Assembly: GCA_016432265.1 (NCBI GenBank)
Contig: CP066681.1
Coordinates: 1,142,342-1,206,341, forward strand
DNA: 64,000 bases
Direction of reading: 5' to 3'
Source of the DNA: Micavibrio aeruginosavorus
GTDB taxonomy: Bacteria > Pseudomonadota > Alphaproteobacteria > Micavibrionales > Micavibrionaceae
Shown here: positions 28,087 through 37,619 of the stretch, in pieces
Layout: each line of letters begins with the position of its first letter
Numbering within the stretch: the stretch's first letter is position 1
Notes under the pieces: generated by a model
Database searches by the model: none
Told to the model about the DNA's origin: nothing
Seen by the model: only the letters and a program-made list of their open reading frames with translations
Translations under genes and position numbers: made by a program

Positions 28087-31000
28087 CTATGCGGTAGCCA
28101 ATAACCGTTCTTCTTCCTCATCGTCCCTCATGGTGTCGCCGCCGCCCCCCGGATCTTGCGGCAGATAATCCTGCAGCGGCGCGACATCGATTTCCTTGGC
28201 GCGCAGCGCGCGAATGGATTGCACACCGGCGCGTGCAGCGGTAAGCAATGTATAATGCGGTATTTTATGCATCAGCGCCATGCGGCGTATGTTGTCGGAA
28301 TCGGCAAAAGCCTGTGGCCCTTTGGTCGTTGTATTGATCATGAGGCTGATTTCACCGTTGATAATGGCGTCGACGATATGAGGCTGCCCTTCCATAACCT
28401 TGTTGATGCGGGTAACCGGCAACCCTTTTTCCTGCAAAACTTTGCATGTGCCGCCGGTTGCGATGATTCTAAATCCCATTTCGATCAGGTCTTGCGCCAT
28501 CGTGACGGCTTCGGGTTTGTCTGAATCCTTCACGGAAAGAAATACGGTGCCTTGTAAGGGTAATTGCGTACCTGCTGCGAGTTGCGATTTGGCAAAGGCT
28601 TGCGCCATGTCGCGGTCGATGCCCATGACTTCACCGGTGGATTTCATCTCGGGGCCCAGCAAGGGATCAACGCCGGGGAAGCGGCTGAACGGGAAGACGG
28701 GCGCCTTGACGGCGGTATGACCGTCAGGCATGCCCGTGAGCATATCGGCGGCGCGGAACGTCGAGAGAGTCTCGCCGACCATCAACCGGGCCGCGATTTT
28801 GGCGACGGGCACGCCTGTTGCCTTGGCAACGAAGGGAACGGTGCGGCTGGCGCGGGGGTTTACCTCAAGGATATAAATATCGAACTCGCCCGTATTCTTG
28901 TTGCGCTTCAGGGCGAACTGGATATTGATCAAACCTTTGACCTTGAGCGATTTCGCCAGCAGGATGGTTTGTTTTTCCAACTCGCGCACGGTCTTATAAG
29001 GCAGGGAATGCGGCGGCAGGACGCAGGCGGAATCGCCCGAGTGGACGCCTGCTTCCTCGATATGTTCCATGATGCCGGATACATAAACATCATTACCATC
29101 GCACAGGGCGTCGACATCCACCTCGATCGCGCTGCGCAGATAGCGGTCGAGCAATACCGGGGCGCTGCCAGAAATACGAACGGCGGTATTGATATAACGT
29201 TGCAGTTCTTCTTTGGAATGAACGATCTCCATGCCTTGCCCGCCCAGAACGTAAGAGGGACGGACAACGATAGGGAATCCGATATCTTCGGCTTTGGCCA
29301 GCGCTTCTTTCTCCGAGCGCGCCAATCCGTTGGGCGGTTGGCGGAGTTTCAGCTTATGCAGGAGCTTCTGAAAACGCTCACGGTCTTCGGCGAGATCAAT
29401 CGCATCGACCGACGTGCCCAGTATCGTGATTCCGGCCTCTTCCAGCGCATCAGCCAGTTTCAGCGGCGTTTGCCCGCCCAGTTGCACGATCACGCCCAGC
29501 ACGTCGCCGTTTTTCTTCTCGCCATCGATCAGTTCGATCACGTCTTCGGCGGTCAGCGGTTCGAAGTAAAGGCGGTCGGAGGTGTCGTAGTCGGTGGAAA
29601 CCGTTTCCGGGTTGCAATTGACCATGATCGATTCATAACCGGCTTCGCGCAGCGCGAACGATGCATGGACACAGCAATAATCAAATTCTATGCCCTGACC
29701 GATGCGGTTGGGGCCGCCGCCCAGAATGACGACCTTTTTGCGGCCTGTGGGGCGGCATTCGTTCACCGGCGGGTTGATGCCGTCGCCTTCGTAGCAGCCG
29801 TACATATAGGATGTTTGTGAAGGAATCTCGGCGGCGCAACTGTCGACGCGTTTGTAAACCGGGCGCACATTGTGCTTGTGCCGCGCTTTGCGAACCGATT
29901 TCTCGTCGACGTTCATCAGCTTGGCCAGGCGCGCATCCGAGAATCCCATTTTCTTGACCTTGAGCCAACCCTCGCTGTCGATAGGCAGGCCATGGGCCTT
30001 GATGCGGGCTTCGGCGTCGGTAATGTTTTTGATGCGCTCGATGAACCAGCGGTCATATTTGCAGATATTGTGGATGTCTTCGACGCTGAAGCCGTAACGC
30101 AGGGCTTGCGCGACATACAAAATGCGCTGTGGTGTCGGGCGGGCCAGTGCGGCGCGGATCTGGTCGGGGTGCGGCGGTTTGTCGTCTTCGCCGATCTTTA
30201 TCTCGTCGAACCCGGTCAGGCCTTTTTCCAGGGAGCGCAGCGCTTTTTGCATCGATTCTTCAAAGCTGCGCCCCATGGCCATCACTTCACCGACTGATTT
30301 CATCGACGTTGTCAGGATATTTTGCGTGCCGCGAAATTTTTCAAAGGCGAAGCGCGGAACCTTTGTGACGACGTAGTCAATGGTGGGTTCGAAACTGGCG
30401 GGCGTCTTGCCGCCGGTGATGTCGTTGCCCAGCTCATCGAGTGTGTATCCGACCGCGAGTTTGGCCGCGATCTTGGCGATCGGGAATCCGGTGGCCTTGG
30501 AAGCGAGCGCGGACGAACGGCTGACGCGCGGGTTCATCTCGATTACGACCATACGGCCATCGACCGGGTTGATCGCGAATTGCACGTTCGATCCGCCGGT
30601 TTCCACGCCGATGCCACGCAGTACCTTCAGCGAGGCGTTGCGCATGATCTGGTATTCCTTGTCGGTGAGCGTCAGCGCGGGCGCGACGGTGATGGAGTCG
30701 CCCGTGTGCACGCCCATCGGGTCGATGTTTTCGATCGCGCAGATGATGATGCAGTTATCCTTGCGGTCGCGCACGACCTCCATTTCATACTCTTTCCAGC
30801 CTAGCACCGATTCCTCAACCAGCACTTCATGAACGGGCGAGGCATCAAGGCCTTCCTTGACGATGTATTCGAATTCTTCGCGGTTATAAGCGATCCCGCC
30901 GCCTGTCCCGGCCAATGTGAAGGAGGGACGGATGATTGCGGGCAGACCGATCGCGGGCAGGGCGGCGCGGGCTTCTTCCAGCGTTTTGACGACCTGACTC

Positions 31001-31434
31001 TTCGGGCTTTCCAGCCCCAGCGTATCCATGCAGTCGCGGAATTTCAGGCGGTCTTCGGCGCGGTCGATGACATCGGCGCGTGCGCCGATCAATTCAATGT
31101 TCAAGCGTTTGAGCGTGCCGTCATTGTGGAGCGCCATCGCGGCGTTAAGGGCCGTTTGCCCGCCCATGGTCGGCAGCAGGGCGTCGGGACGCTCCTTTTC
31201 AAGAATTTTGGCGACGACGGCCGGGGTGATCGGCTCGACATAGGTGGCATCGGCAAACCCCGGATCGGTCATGATGGTGGCCGGGTTGGAGTTCACCAGA
31301 ACGACCCGGTAACCTTCCTCCTTTAGCGCCTTGCAGGCTTGCGTGCCTGAATAATCGAATTCACAGGCCTGACCGATAACAATAGGGCCGGCGCCGATGA
31401 TGCAGATGGATTTGAGATCGGTACGTCTGGGCAT
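28087..31434 (-). CDS. carB: Carbamoyl-phosphate synthase large subunit
   Basis: CarB makes carbamoyl phosphate for arginine and pyrimidine synthesis from bicarbonate, ammonia supplied by CarA and two ATP. The 1115-residue protein has two homologous ATP-grasp halves: the first begins [22 protein letters not shown], the second near residue 560 with [23 protein letters not shown]-terminal MGS-like allosteric domain follows ([17 protein letters not shown]). Length is slightly above the usual 1070-1080 because of an acidic tail. carA lies 1.5 kb upstream on the same strand but is separated by two small genes, one SET gene on the other strand and a putative small RNA. Confidence 0.98.
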   Translation of the reverse strand: MPRRTDLKSICIIGAGPIVIGQACEFDYSGTQACKALKEEGYRVVLVNSNPATIMTDPGFADATYVEPITPAVVAKILEKERPDALLPTMGGQTALNAAMALHNDGTLKRLNIELIGARADVIDRAEDRLKFRDCMDTLGLESPKSQVVKTLEEARAALPAIGLPAIIRPSFTLAGTGGGIAYNREEFEYIVKEGLDASPVHEVLVEESVLGWKEYEMEVVRDRKDNCIIICAIENIDPMGVHTGDSITVAPALTLTDKEYQIMRNASLKVLRGIGVETGGSNVQFAINPVDGRMVVIEMNPRVSRSSALASKATGFPIAKIAAKLAVGYTLDELGNDITGGKTPASFEPTIDYVVTKVPRFAFEKFRGTQNILTTSMKSVGEVMAMGRSFEESMQKALRSLEKGLTGFDEIKIGEDDKPPHPDQIRAALARPTPQRILYVAQALRYGFSVEDIHNICKYDRWFIERIKNITDAEARIKAHGLPIDSEGWLKVKKMGFSDARLAKLMNVDEKSVRKARHKHNVRPVYKRVDSCAAEIPSQTSYMYGCYEGDGINPPVNECRPTGRKKVVILGGGPNRIGQGIEFDYCCVHASFALREAGYESIMVNCNPETVSTDYDTSDRLYFEPLTAEDVIELIDGEKKNGDVLGVIVQLGGQTPLKLADALEEAGITILGTSVDAIDLAEDRERFQKLLHKLKLRQPPNGLARSEKEALAKAEDIGFPIVVRPSYVLGGQGMEIVHSKEELQRYINTAVRISGSAPVLLDRYLRSAIEVDVDALCDGNDVYVSGIMEHIEEAGVHSGDSACVLPPHSLPYKTVRELEKQTILLAKSLKVKGLINIQFALKRNKNTGEFDIYILEVNPRASRTVPFVAKATGVPVAKIAARLMVGETLSTFRAADMLTGMPDGHTAVKAPVFPFSRFPGVDPLLGPEMKSTGEVMGIDRDMAQAFAKSQLAAGTQLPLQGTVFLSVKDSDKPEAVTMAQDLIEMGFRIIATGGTCKVLQEKGLPVTRINKVMEGQPHIVDAIINGEISLMINTTTKGPQAFADSDNIRRMALMHKIPHYTLLTAARAGVQSIRALRAKEIDVAPLQDYLPQDPGGGGDTMRDDEEEERLLATA

Positions 31435-31643
31435 GAAACTCTCGGCAAGTAGGGGTTACCGAGAACCAACAAGTAAGCGAAAGACAGGGACAGGGCAATC
31501 GCTTTCTTTGCTTTGCACACCGGAAAAAGAGCGGAAATACAGGCTTTTTCTGGCCTTATGCGCTTTTTGCAGGGCTGGCCAGCGGGGTTTAAAGGCGGCA
31601 GGGCGCAAAATTAGCTTGTGATTTTCCCGAAAATCGGTATAAA

Positions 31644-31672
31644 TTGAGTTATTCAAAATTAATAATTATAAA
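31644..31672 (+). promoter_or_regulatory. Promoter of the candidate small RNA
   Basis: TTGAGT (31644-31649) and TATAAA (31667-31672) are separated by 17 nt in an AT-rich stretch. The next annotated gene on this strand is 600 nt away and lies behind a terminator. Confidence 0.5.
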
Positions 31673-31675
31673 AAT

Positions 31676-31768
31676 CCCAAGTTTAGGGATGTCCGGGCAA
31701 ACGGAGTATTGCTTGGGTGTGTAGAAAAGAAAAAGATCAAGGCCCGTTTGCTGACGGGCCTTTCTTTT
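31676..31768 (+). ncRNA. Candidate small RNA of about 90 nt
   Basis: Between the carB start and the next minus-strand gene there is a promoter, a structured segment and a terminator but no reading frame. CCCAAG at 31676-31681 pairs with CTTGGG at 31712-31717. Inside, TCCG (31692-31695) pairs with CGGA (31702-31705) around GGCAAA. An A-rich single strand (31720-31740) follows, then a terminator hairpin. The exact 5' end is uncertain because the predicted start falls within the first arm. It does not look like tRNA, 4.5S RNA or tmRNA. Confidence 0.4.
31739..31768 (+). terminator. Terminator hairpin (possibly bidirectional)
   Basis: AAGGCCCGT (31739-31747) pairs with ACGGGCCTT (31754-31762) around 6 nt and is followed by TCTTTT. 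On the other strand it lies directly after the stop of the 115-residue gene and is followed by TTGATCTTTTTC. Confidence 0.75.
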
Positions 31769-32115
31769 CAGGGGCGCGGCCCGCGGGGCAGGTTATCGAC
31801 TGTTTCCTGCGCCTTCTTCAGCTTCCGCCGTCGGTACTCGCAATTGACGCCGCCCATCACGGTAAAGAAAGCGCAGGCCAGACGAATTCTGTTTTCGTAG
31901 TCGGTAGCCAGATCATGATATTCCGGCTTGCTCGCGACCTTGGCGTGAAGATCGAAATCATCGCCGTTGTCCATGCGCGAGAGGATCAGCAGCGATGTCG
32001 CCGCTGTGGCGATCGCAAAGAAGCGGGCAATTCCGAAATGCGTTTTTTCGCGGCGCAACTTCAACTCCGCCGCGGCGCGTGTGATGGCTGGATCGTCCTG
32101 AAGGGCGTTATTCAT
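31768..32115 (-). CDS. Hypothetical protein with one or two hydrophobic segments
   Basis: The 115-residue protein is not recognised. It begins with a charged helix (residues 1-25). A hydrophobic segment follows (about 27-46, IARFFAIATAATSLLILS) and a weaker one (about 80-92, LACAFFTVMGGV). It ends in a basic tail (YRRRKLKKAQE). An AGGGA ribosome binding site is 9 nt before the ATG. It is probably a small inner-membrane protein. Confidence 0.6.
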   Translation of the reverse strand: MNNALQDDPAITRAAAELKLRREKTHFGIARFFAIATAATSLLILSRMDNGDDFDLHAKVASKPEYHDLATDYENRIRLACAFFTVMGGVNCEYRRRKLKKAQETVDNLPRGPRP

Positions 32116-32275
32116 TTGGTTTGCATCCCTGTTTCTATTTTCTTATCTGCGGGTTTATAGCCCCGCCCGTGCTTTCAGAGCAAATAAAACCGGACATAGG
32201 ATAACATTCCGGATAGACATTTTGCCAATCCGGCTATAGGAGTCGATATCTCCGCCATTGCTGAAAGGCTCGCTT

Positions 32276-32692
32276 ATGAGTGCAAACGTCCTGAAAAAAC
32301 CCGAACCCGCACCGCCGCTCAATCCGCTGGTGGAATGGGCCTATGTCGACGGCAAGGATCGTGGCATCATCGCCCGGGTCGACATCCCCAAGGGGGCGCT
32401 GATCGAACGCTCCCCGGCGATCGTTTTCCCGGTGGAAGATATGACCCGGGCGGACGGTTCCTCGCTGTTACTCGAAAATTATTGTTTCCTGTGGGAGGAG
32501 AAGGGCGAAGATATCGAATACGCCATCGGTCTTGGCTATATCGGTCTTTACAATCACTCGAAGAATCCGAACGCCGAATTCGATTGCGAATTCGAGACCA
32601 AGGAAATGACCATGACCGCCGCCCGCGACATCAAGGCGGGTGAAGAAATCACGTTCGATTACGATTGCGAGCTGTGGTTCGAACCGAAGTGA
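32276..32692 (+). CDS. SET-domain protein (putative lysine methyltransferase)
   Basis: The 138-residue protein is essentially a minimal SET domain. The N-terminal strand segment is KDRGIIARVDIPKGALIE (residues 27-44), the cofactor and substrate motif is NHSKNPNAEF (93-102), and the C-terminal GEEITFDYD (122-130) holds the catalytic Tyr. SET enzymes transfer methyl groups to protein lysines. There are no obvious pre- or post-SET zinc motifs, as in other short bacterial members. The ATG at 32276 has an AAAGG site 7 nt upstream and was preferred to TTG 32258. It stands alone between carA and carB on the opposite strand. Confidence 0.85.
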   Translation: MSANVLKKPEPAPPLNPLVEWAYVDGKDRGIIARVDIPKGALIERSPAIVFPVEDMTRADGSSLLLENYCFLWEEKGEDIEYAIGLGYIGLYNHSKNPNAEFDCEFETKEMTMTAARDIKAGEEITFDYDCELWFEPK

Positions 32693-32701
32693 TAGACCGG
32701 T

Positions 32702-32893
32702 CTAATAGGTAATGGCTCCAATGCCAGCACCGATTACGGCGCCGACTCCGGCTCCTGTCACGTCTTTCGTTGCGATGGCGCCTGCGGCGCCGCCGGCGAC
32801 ACCGCCTATCACGGCATGGTCGGTGCGCGACATACCGCCACTACAAGCTGTCAGGCCAAGGGATATAAAAATCAAGAGCAGGGTTATACGCAT
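32702..32893 (-). CDS. Small glycine-zipper lipoprotein
   Basis: The 63-residue protein has a lipoprotein signal with lipobox LTAC (Cys17). A glycine-zipper segment follows with repeating GxxxG (GGVAGGAAGAIA, then GAGVGAVIGAGIGA). Such proteins sit in the outer or inner membrane face, and the function is unknown. The ATG is 1 nt from the carA stop, so it is read from the carA message. Confidence 0.75.
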   Translation of the reverse strand: MRITLLLIFISLGLTACSGGMSRTDHAVIGGVAGGAAGAIATKDVTGAGVGAVIGAGIGAITY

Positions 32894-32894
32894 A

Positions 32895-34070
32895 TCAGGC
32901 CGCCTTTCTTCTGGATTGCATCATTTCGACGAAACGTCCGAACAGGTAATGGCTGTCATGCGGGCCGGGGGATGATTCAGGGTGGTACTGAACCGAAAAG
33001 GCCGGTTTGTCCTTGACCCGCAGCCCTTCGTTCGATTTGTCGAACAGGCTGACATGGGTAACTTCGACATTCGCGGGCAGCGTTTCCGGCAATACGCAAA
33101 AACCGTGGTTCTGGCTGGTGATTTCGACGATGCCGGTCTGCAAATCCTGCACCGGGTGATTGGCGCCGCGATGGCCGAGCGGCATTTTGGCGGTCTTGCC
33201 GCCAAGCGCCAGCCCCAGCAACTGGTGGCCAAGGCATATGCCGAAGATCGGTACGTTATTGTCCAGCAATGATTGGATGGTGGGGACGGCGTAGACCCCT
33301 GTTGCCGCGGGATCGCCGGGGCCGTTGGACAGGAATACGCCATCGGGGTTCAGGGCCAGAATATTGGCGGCCGGTGTGTTGGCGGGAACGACGGTGACCT
33401 TGCACCCCGCCGAGGCGAGGCTGCGCAGGATATTCCGTTTGGCGCCGAAATCCATCGCCACGACATGGTATTGCGGCTGGGTCTGGCGGCCGTAGCCGCG
33501 GCCCATTTCCCACAGCGTTTCATCCCAGCTATAGCTTTGAGTGCAGGATACGACCTTGGCCAGATCCATGCCTTCAAGGCCCGGCCATGCGGCGGCTTCT
33601 TTTTTTAGCGCCTCGATATCGAATTCGCCTTTGGCGTTGTAGCAGACGATTCCGTTCGGCGCGCCGTTGTCGCGAATGCGCTGGGTCAGGGCGCGGGTGT
33701 CGACGCCGCACACGCCGACCATGTTGTGGGCGATCAGCCATCGCGCAAAAGAGCTATTGGCGCGCCAGCTGGAGTCTTCGGTCACGTCTTCGCGCACGAT
33801 CAGCCCGCGGCAGGCCGGGGTCAGGGATTCGATGTCTTCGGCGTTGGCGCCGACATTGCCGATGTGCGGGAATGTGAAAGTGATGATTTCCCCGGCATAG
33901 CTGGGGTCGGTCAGAATTTCCTGATATCCGGTCATCGCGGTGTTGAAACAGATTTCCCCGACCGCTTTCCCTTCGGCGCCGATCCCCTTGCCCCATAGCA
34001 AGGTACCGTCAGCCAGAACGATCACGGCGGTCGCGGATTTAGGCTGGGCGATTTCGGGCATGGCGGGCAT
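32895..34070 (-). CDS. carA: Carbamoyl-phosphate synthase small subunit
   Basis: CarA is the glutaminase subunit that feeds ammonia to CarB. The 391-residue protein has the N-terminal CarA domain (LADGTLLWGKGIGAEG, TAMTGYQEILTDPSYAG). The class I amidotransferase domain has Cys279 (FGICLGHQLLGLALG) and the His/Glu pair in QYHPESSPGPHD. The frame stays open far upstream, but the family starts near MPAMPEIAQPKSA. ATG 34070 was chosen, with 34061 as the alternative. It is divergent from yqeY. Confidence 0.96.
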   Translation of the reverse strand: MPAMPEIAQPKSATAVIVLADGTLLWGKGIGAEGKAVGEICFNTAMTGYQEILTDPSYAGEIITFTFPHIGNVGANAEDIESLTPACRGLIVREDVTEDSSWRANSSFARWLIAHNMVGVCGVDTRALTQRIRDNGAPNGIVCYNAKGEFDIEALKKEAAAWPGLEGMDLAKVVSCTQSYSWDETLWEMGRGYGRQTQPQYHVVAMDFGAKRNILRSLASAGCKVTVVPANTPAANILALNPDGVFLSNGPGDPAATGVYAVPTIQSLLDNNVPIFGICLGHQLLGLALGGKTAKMPLGHRGANHPVQDLQTGIVEITSQNHGFCVLPETLPANVEVTHVSLFDKSNEGLRVKDKPAFSVQYHPESSPGPHDSHYLFGRFVEMMQSRRKAA

Positions 34071-34148
34071 CCGGGCTGCAGGTTGACGATTGGCCGCAGA
34101 ATAGCTACACCAAAAGGCAGATGTAAAGACCGGAAAGGACATAATGCC

Positions 34149-34610
34149 ATGGATAAGCGCACTGAACTCAATAACGCCTTGAAAGAGGCTATGAAAGCCA
34201 AGGACGAAATCACCGTGGCGACGGTGCGGCTGATCAATGCCGGGATCAAGGATCGCGACATCAACGCCCGTGGCAGCGGTAACACCGAGGGCATCAGCGA
34301 TACGGAGATTCTTTCGATGATGCAATCGATGATCAAGCAGCGCCAGGAATCGGCGGAAACATACAAAGGAGCGGGTCGGCAGGATCTTTACGACCGCGAA
34401 ACGGGCGAGATCGCGGTGATCCAGCGCTTTATGCCCAAGCAAATGTCCGAGGCCGAGGTCGATGCCGCCATCGGCACCCTGATCACCGAGTTGAATGTGA
34501 AAGACATCAAGGAAATGGGCAAGGTGATGGCCGAACTCAAGGCTCGGTATGCGGGGCAACTGGACATGACTAAGGCCAGCGGTGCGATCAAGAAACGTCT
34601 GGCGGGCTGA
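34149..34610 (+). CDS. GatB/YqeY domain protein
   Basis: The 153-residue protein has the YqeY pattern throughout: MDKRTELNNALKEAMKAKD, TVRLINAGIKDRDI, and the C-terminal tRNA-binding-like segment DIKEMGKVMAELKARYAGQ. It resembles the C-terminal domain of the amidotransferase subunit GatB. The function is unproven. The ATG at 34149 fits the family start, and the frame upstream of it is open only by chance. It lies upstream of dnaG and rpoD, a frequent bacterial arrangement. Confidence 0.92.
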   Translation: MDKRTELNNALKEAMKAKDEITVATVRLINAGIKDRDINARGSGNTEGISDTEILSMMQSMIKQRQESAETYKGAGRQDLYDRETGEIAVIQRFMPKQMSEAEVDAAIGTLITELNVKDIKEMGKVMAELKARYAGQLDMTKASGAIKKRLAG

Positions 34611-34630
34611 GGCTTGTCTTGCCCGATGAC

Positions 34631-34659
34631 AAAAAAACCCGCCATCCGGCGGGTTTTTA
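34631..34659 (+). terminator. Rho-independent terminator after yqeY
   Basis: CCCGCC (34638-34643) pairs with GGCGGG (34648-34653), flanked by an A run and a T run. The stem is GC rich with a 4-nt loop. Confidence 0.88.
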
Positions 34660-34805
34660 TATGTTGGCGGAGGGGCGGCCTGAAAGCCTTGTTTTTCCAT
34701 ATGGTTAGGAATAGGGTGCTGTGCTGCCATTAAGAAACAATTTGCTTTTATCGCGATAAAATAAGGGGCTGAGGCATCTTATAATAAATGCCGCCGGAGG
34801 ATTTT

Positions 34806-35300
34806 ATGACACACACGCGTATCCCCTTTACCGGGCATGCCGATCCCCATCCGATCCAGATCAAGGAGCCGGTTGTGAATGCGCTGATCATGATCGGCGG
34901 CAAGGTGCCGGTTCTGCGCCGGAGCAAAAATGGCGAAAGCTGGTACGACCTGCCCGGCGGCAAGCCGGAACCTGAAGATGCCACCATCAGCCATACGGCG
35001 ATCCGCGAACTGGAAGAAGAAATCGGAATCAAGGCTCGTGTGGTCAGCCATCATCCTGTCGATGTCATGCAGCATCCCTATCTGAAGGACACCAACAAGG
35101 TGTTCCTTCATTGCGCTTATATTGAAGGGGAACCGCGCAACTGTTTGGCAGATGAACATGAAGAGTTGCTGCTGGTGGAGCCGCATGAGGCGGTGGCCTT
35201 ACTGGGGCCGCGTATTTCACCTAAGGTCGGGCAAGCGCTTCTGATCCTTGGCCAACAGCGTCCGGCGCCGTGCGGCTGCGGCTTTTCCGCGAGAAGCTAG
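34806..35300 (+). CDS. Nudix hydrolase
   Basis: The 164-residue protein has a Nudix box GGKPEPEDATISHTAIREL followed by EEEIG. The spacing between the first Glu region and the Arg-Glu pair is one residue longer than in MutT. It probably hydrolyses a nucleoside diphosphate linked to another group, with the substrate unknown. The ATG at 34806 has a GGAGGA site 5 nt upstream and is preferred to the ATG at 34788. It ends in a Cys-containing tail (CGCGFSARS). Confidence 0.85.
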   Translation: MTHTRIPFTGHADPHPIQIKEPVVNALIMIGGKVPVLRRSKNGESWYDLPGGKPEPEDATISHTAIRELEEEIGIKARVVSHHPVDVMQHPYLKDTNKVFLHCAYIEGEPRNCLADEHEELLLVEPHEAVALLGPRISPKVGQALLILGQQRPAPCGCGFSARS

Positions 35301-35341
35301 CGATCCGCCTTGTTTTCAAGCCGGTTTCCGGTTTTTGATTC

Positions 35342-35578
35342 CTAGGGATATCTTAATGAGAGTCCGTGACGCAACCCGCATTCAAGCGTCTTGAGGGCGG
35401 GGTTTTCATCGGAGACGGGGCGTTGCTTCAGCTCTTCGCAAGGATCGGCGTTCGTCGTTTTATTGTCAACAGGGCGATCATGAAGGGCAACGGTCAATGC
35501 CAGGCTCGCCAGCCCGGCGCTGACAATCCCGAAATAAAGGCAAACCGCTTTCAGGCTCGATGAAGGTTGATCTGACAT
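35342..35578 (-). CDS. Small hypothetical membrane protein
   Basis: The 78-residue protein has one hydrophobic helix (about residues 11-31, VCLYFGIVSAGLASLALTVAL). A polar C-terminal part contains two Cys (about 47 and 67), which may be extracytoplasmic. A GGGAGA ribosome binding site precedes the ATG by about 9 nt. The family is not recognised. It is divergent from dnaG. Confidence 0.5.
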   Translation of the reverse strand: MSDQPSSSLKAVCLYFGIVSAGLASLALTVALHDRPVDNKTTNADPCEELKQRPVSDENPALKTLECGLRHGLSLRYP

Positions 35579-35699
35579 GATAATGATATCTCCCGTCCGG
35601 TATTTTGTAATTCCTGCAGACGCTCTTGACTTTATGCTAAGTCCCGGCTTCTGTCAAATCGCCCTTGGAGGCTCCGGAACAGTCTGCTAGAACAGGCGG

Positions 35700-37544
35700 A
35701 TGTCGTCCATTTCACCACGATTCATGCAAGAGCTCCGCGACCGCCTGACCCTGTCCGAGATCGTCGGTCGTAAGGTCAAGCTGACGCGGGCAGGGCGAGA
35801 ATATAAGGCCTGCTGCCCTTTTCATGGTGAAAAATCCCCTTCTTTCTACGTGAATGACGACAAGCAGTTTTACCACTGTTTCGGTTGCGGGGCGCATGGT
35901 GACGCTGTCGGGTTTGTCATGCAACACGATAATCTGTCGTTCATTGAGGCGGTTGAAGTGCTGGCGTCGCAGGCGGGATTGCAGGTGCCGCAACAATCGG
36001 CGCAGGAGGTGGAGGCTTCGAAACGGGAGAAGAGCCTCTATGCGTTAATGGATGACGCCGCGCGCTTTTTCGAGGCGCAGTTGCGTGACTCGCGCAATCG
36101 TGACGCGTTGCGCTATCTGCAGGAACGGGGATTGCCGGATGACGTGATCGCTGCGTTTCGTCTGGGATATGCCCCGGCCGACGGCCAGGCGCTGCGCACC
36201 TATCTGGCGGCACGTGAATACACTGAAGCGCAGATGGTTGAGGCTGGCGTGATCCGTAAATCCGATAAGGGAAAGGAACCTTATAGTTTCTTTCGTGATC
36301 GTGTGATGTTTCCGGTGGCGGATCGCCGGGGGCGGGTGGTGGCATTCGGCGGCCGGGTTTTGCCCGAGCATTTGCGGCCTTTGGCGCCCGGGGCGGGCAA
36401 GCCGCCTAAATATATCAATTCTTCTGAAACGGCGCTTTTTCATAAGGGTCGTATGGTTTATGGCGAATCCCATGCAAGGCAGGCGGCCGCCGAAGGGGCG
36501 TCGATTGTGGTGGTCGAAGGGTACCTTGATGTCATTGCCTGTTTTCAGGCCGGATGGCGCGGCGCGGTGGCACCGCTGGGCACAGCTCTGACAGATGAGC
36601 AGATTTTGAATTTATGGAAAATTATTCCCGGTGAGGAGAAATGTCCGATCCTGTGCTTTGACGGTGATGCCGCCGGGCAGCGGGCGGCGGTACGGGCGGC
36701 GGAAAACCTGATCCCGCTTTTAAAGCCGCATCACTCCGCCCGCTTTGCGTTTTTACCCGCAGGGCAGGATCCGGACTCTCTGGTACGCGGCCAAGGCCCC
36801 AAGGCGCTGGGGGCGGTGCTTGAAGCGGCGATTCCTCTGGTTGATTTTCTATGGAGCCACCACACGGCAGGTAAATCATTCAATACGCCTGAGATGCGTG
36901 CCGGTCTTGAGAAAATACTTGAAGATGAATCGGGCCGGATTGTCGACCGCACGGTTCAGCAATATTACCGGCAGATGTTTCGTGAGCGTATTCAGAAAGC
37001 CTTTTTTTCATCGGAAAAAAGTTCAGGATATTCAGGTAATTCACTGAAAAATAACAATAAAAACAAATCAACTATCCCTCTCAAGCGCCCGCCTGCCACG
37101 GCGACGGCGCTGGCGTTGCCAATTTTGCTGGCGACCGTGATTAACCACCCGCAGATGGTTGCGGATGTTGAGGAAGATCTGGGATCTCTCGATATGGCGC
37201 AGGCTCCGCATCTTGACCGGCTGCGGCAGTCAATCTTGCAGCGGGTAGCCGGAGATCAAGCCCTTGACGATACAGGGTTGACGGCCCATCTCAAAGAGGC
37301 TGGTTTTGGAGATGATCTTGATCTTGTTTTGACAGAATCCGTCTATGTGCATGCGGGATTTGCCCGCCCGGGGGCTGATTATTCTCTGGCCATGCGGGGA
37401 TGGCGCGAGGTTTTGGGCCGGTTGCGCCAGACGGCGGTCAGCCGCGAGGTTCAGGCGGCGCGTCAGGCTCTGGTTGAGGATTTCAGCGAGGATAACCAGA
37501 ACCGGATACTGGCGTTGCGGGATGTGCAGGAAAATAAGGGCTGA
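35700..37544 (+). CDS. dnaG: DNA primase
   Basis: DnaG makes RNA primers at the replication fork. The 614-residue protein has the N-terminal zinc finger (CCPFHGEKSPSF, then FYHCFGCGAHGD). The RNA-polymerase core follows (FRDRVMFPVADRRGRVVAFGGR). The Toprim site has VVVEGYLDVIA (acidic Glu) and CFDGDAAGQRAA (Asp-x-Asp). The C-terminal helicase-binding domain is more divergent and preceded by an Asn/Lys-rich linker near residues 445-460. It is followed 75 nt later by rpoD, the classic macromolecular-synthesis arrangement. Confidence 0.97.
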   Translation: MSSISPRFMQELRDRLTLSEIVGRKVKLTRAGREYKACCPFHGEKSPSFYVNDDKQFYHCFGCGAHGDAVGFVMQHDNLSFIEAVEVLASQAGLQVPQQSAQEVEASKREKSLYALMDDAARFFEAQLRDSRNRDALRYLQERGLPDDVIAAFRLGYAPADGQALRTYLAAREYTEAQMVEAGVIRKSDKGKEPYSFFRDRVMFPVADRRGRVVAFGGRVLPEHLRPLAPGAGKPPKYINSSETALFHKGRMVYGESHARQAAAEGASIVVVEGYLDVIACFQAGWRGAVAPLGTALTDEQILNLWKIIPGEEKCPILCFDGDAAGQRAAVRAAENLIPLLKPHHSARFAFLPAGQDPDSLVRGQGPKALGAVLEAAIPLVDFLWSHHTAGKSFNTPEMRAGLEKILEDESGRIVDRTVQQYYRQMFRERIQKAFFSSEKSSGYSGNSLKNNNKNKSTIPLKRPPATATALALPILLATVINHPQMVADVEEDLGSLDMAQAPHLDRLRQSILQRVAGDQALDDTGLTAHLKEAGFGDDLDLVLTESVYVHAGFARPGADYSLAMRGWREVLGRLRQTAVSREVQAARQALVEDFSEDNQNRILALRDVQENKG

Positions 37545-37619
37545 TCCCGATAAATACTTCTTGCAATAGCCCTTTGATTTTTCTTAAAAAGTACGGTCTA
37601 ATCACCGAGTCGGTCATAT

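Noticed and set aside
28564..29820. Long plus-strand reading frame opposite carB
   Set aside because: It is a mirror frame of a strongly conserved gene, without a ribosome binding site, and its translation is not protein-like for any family.
31397..31621. 74-residue plus-strand frame overlapping the carB start
   Set aside because: It is Arg/Lys-rich without a ribosome binding site and overlaps the conserved carB N-terminus.
34071..34730. Long N-terminal extension of carA
   Set aside because: The frame is open by chance; it would overlap the divergent yqeY gene, and CarA family alignments begin near 34070.
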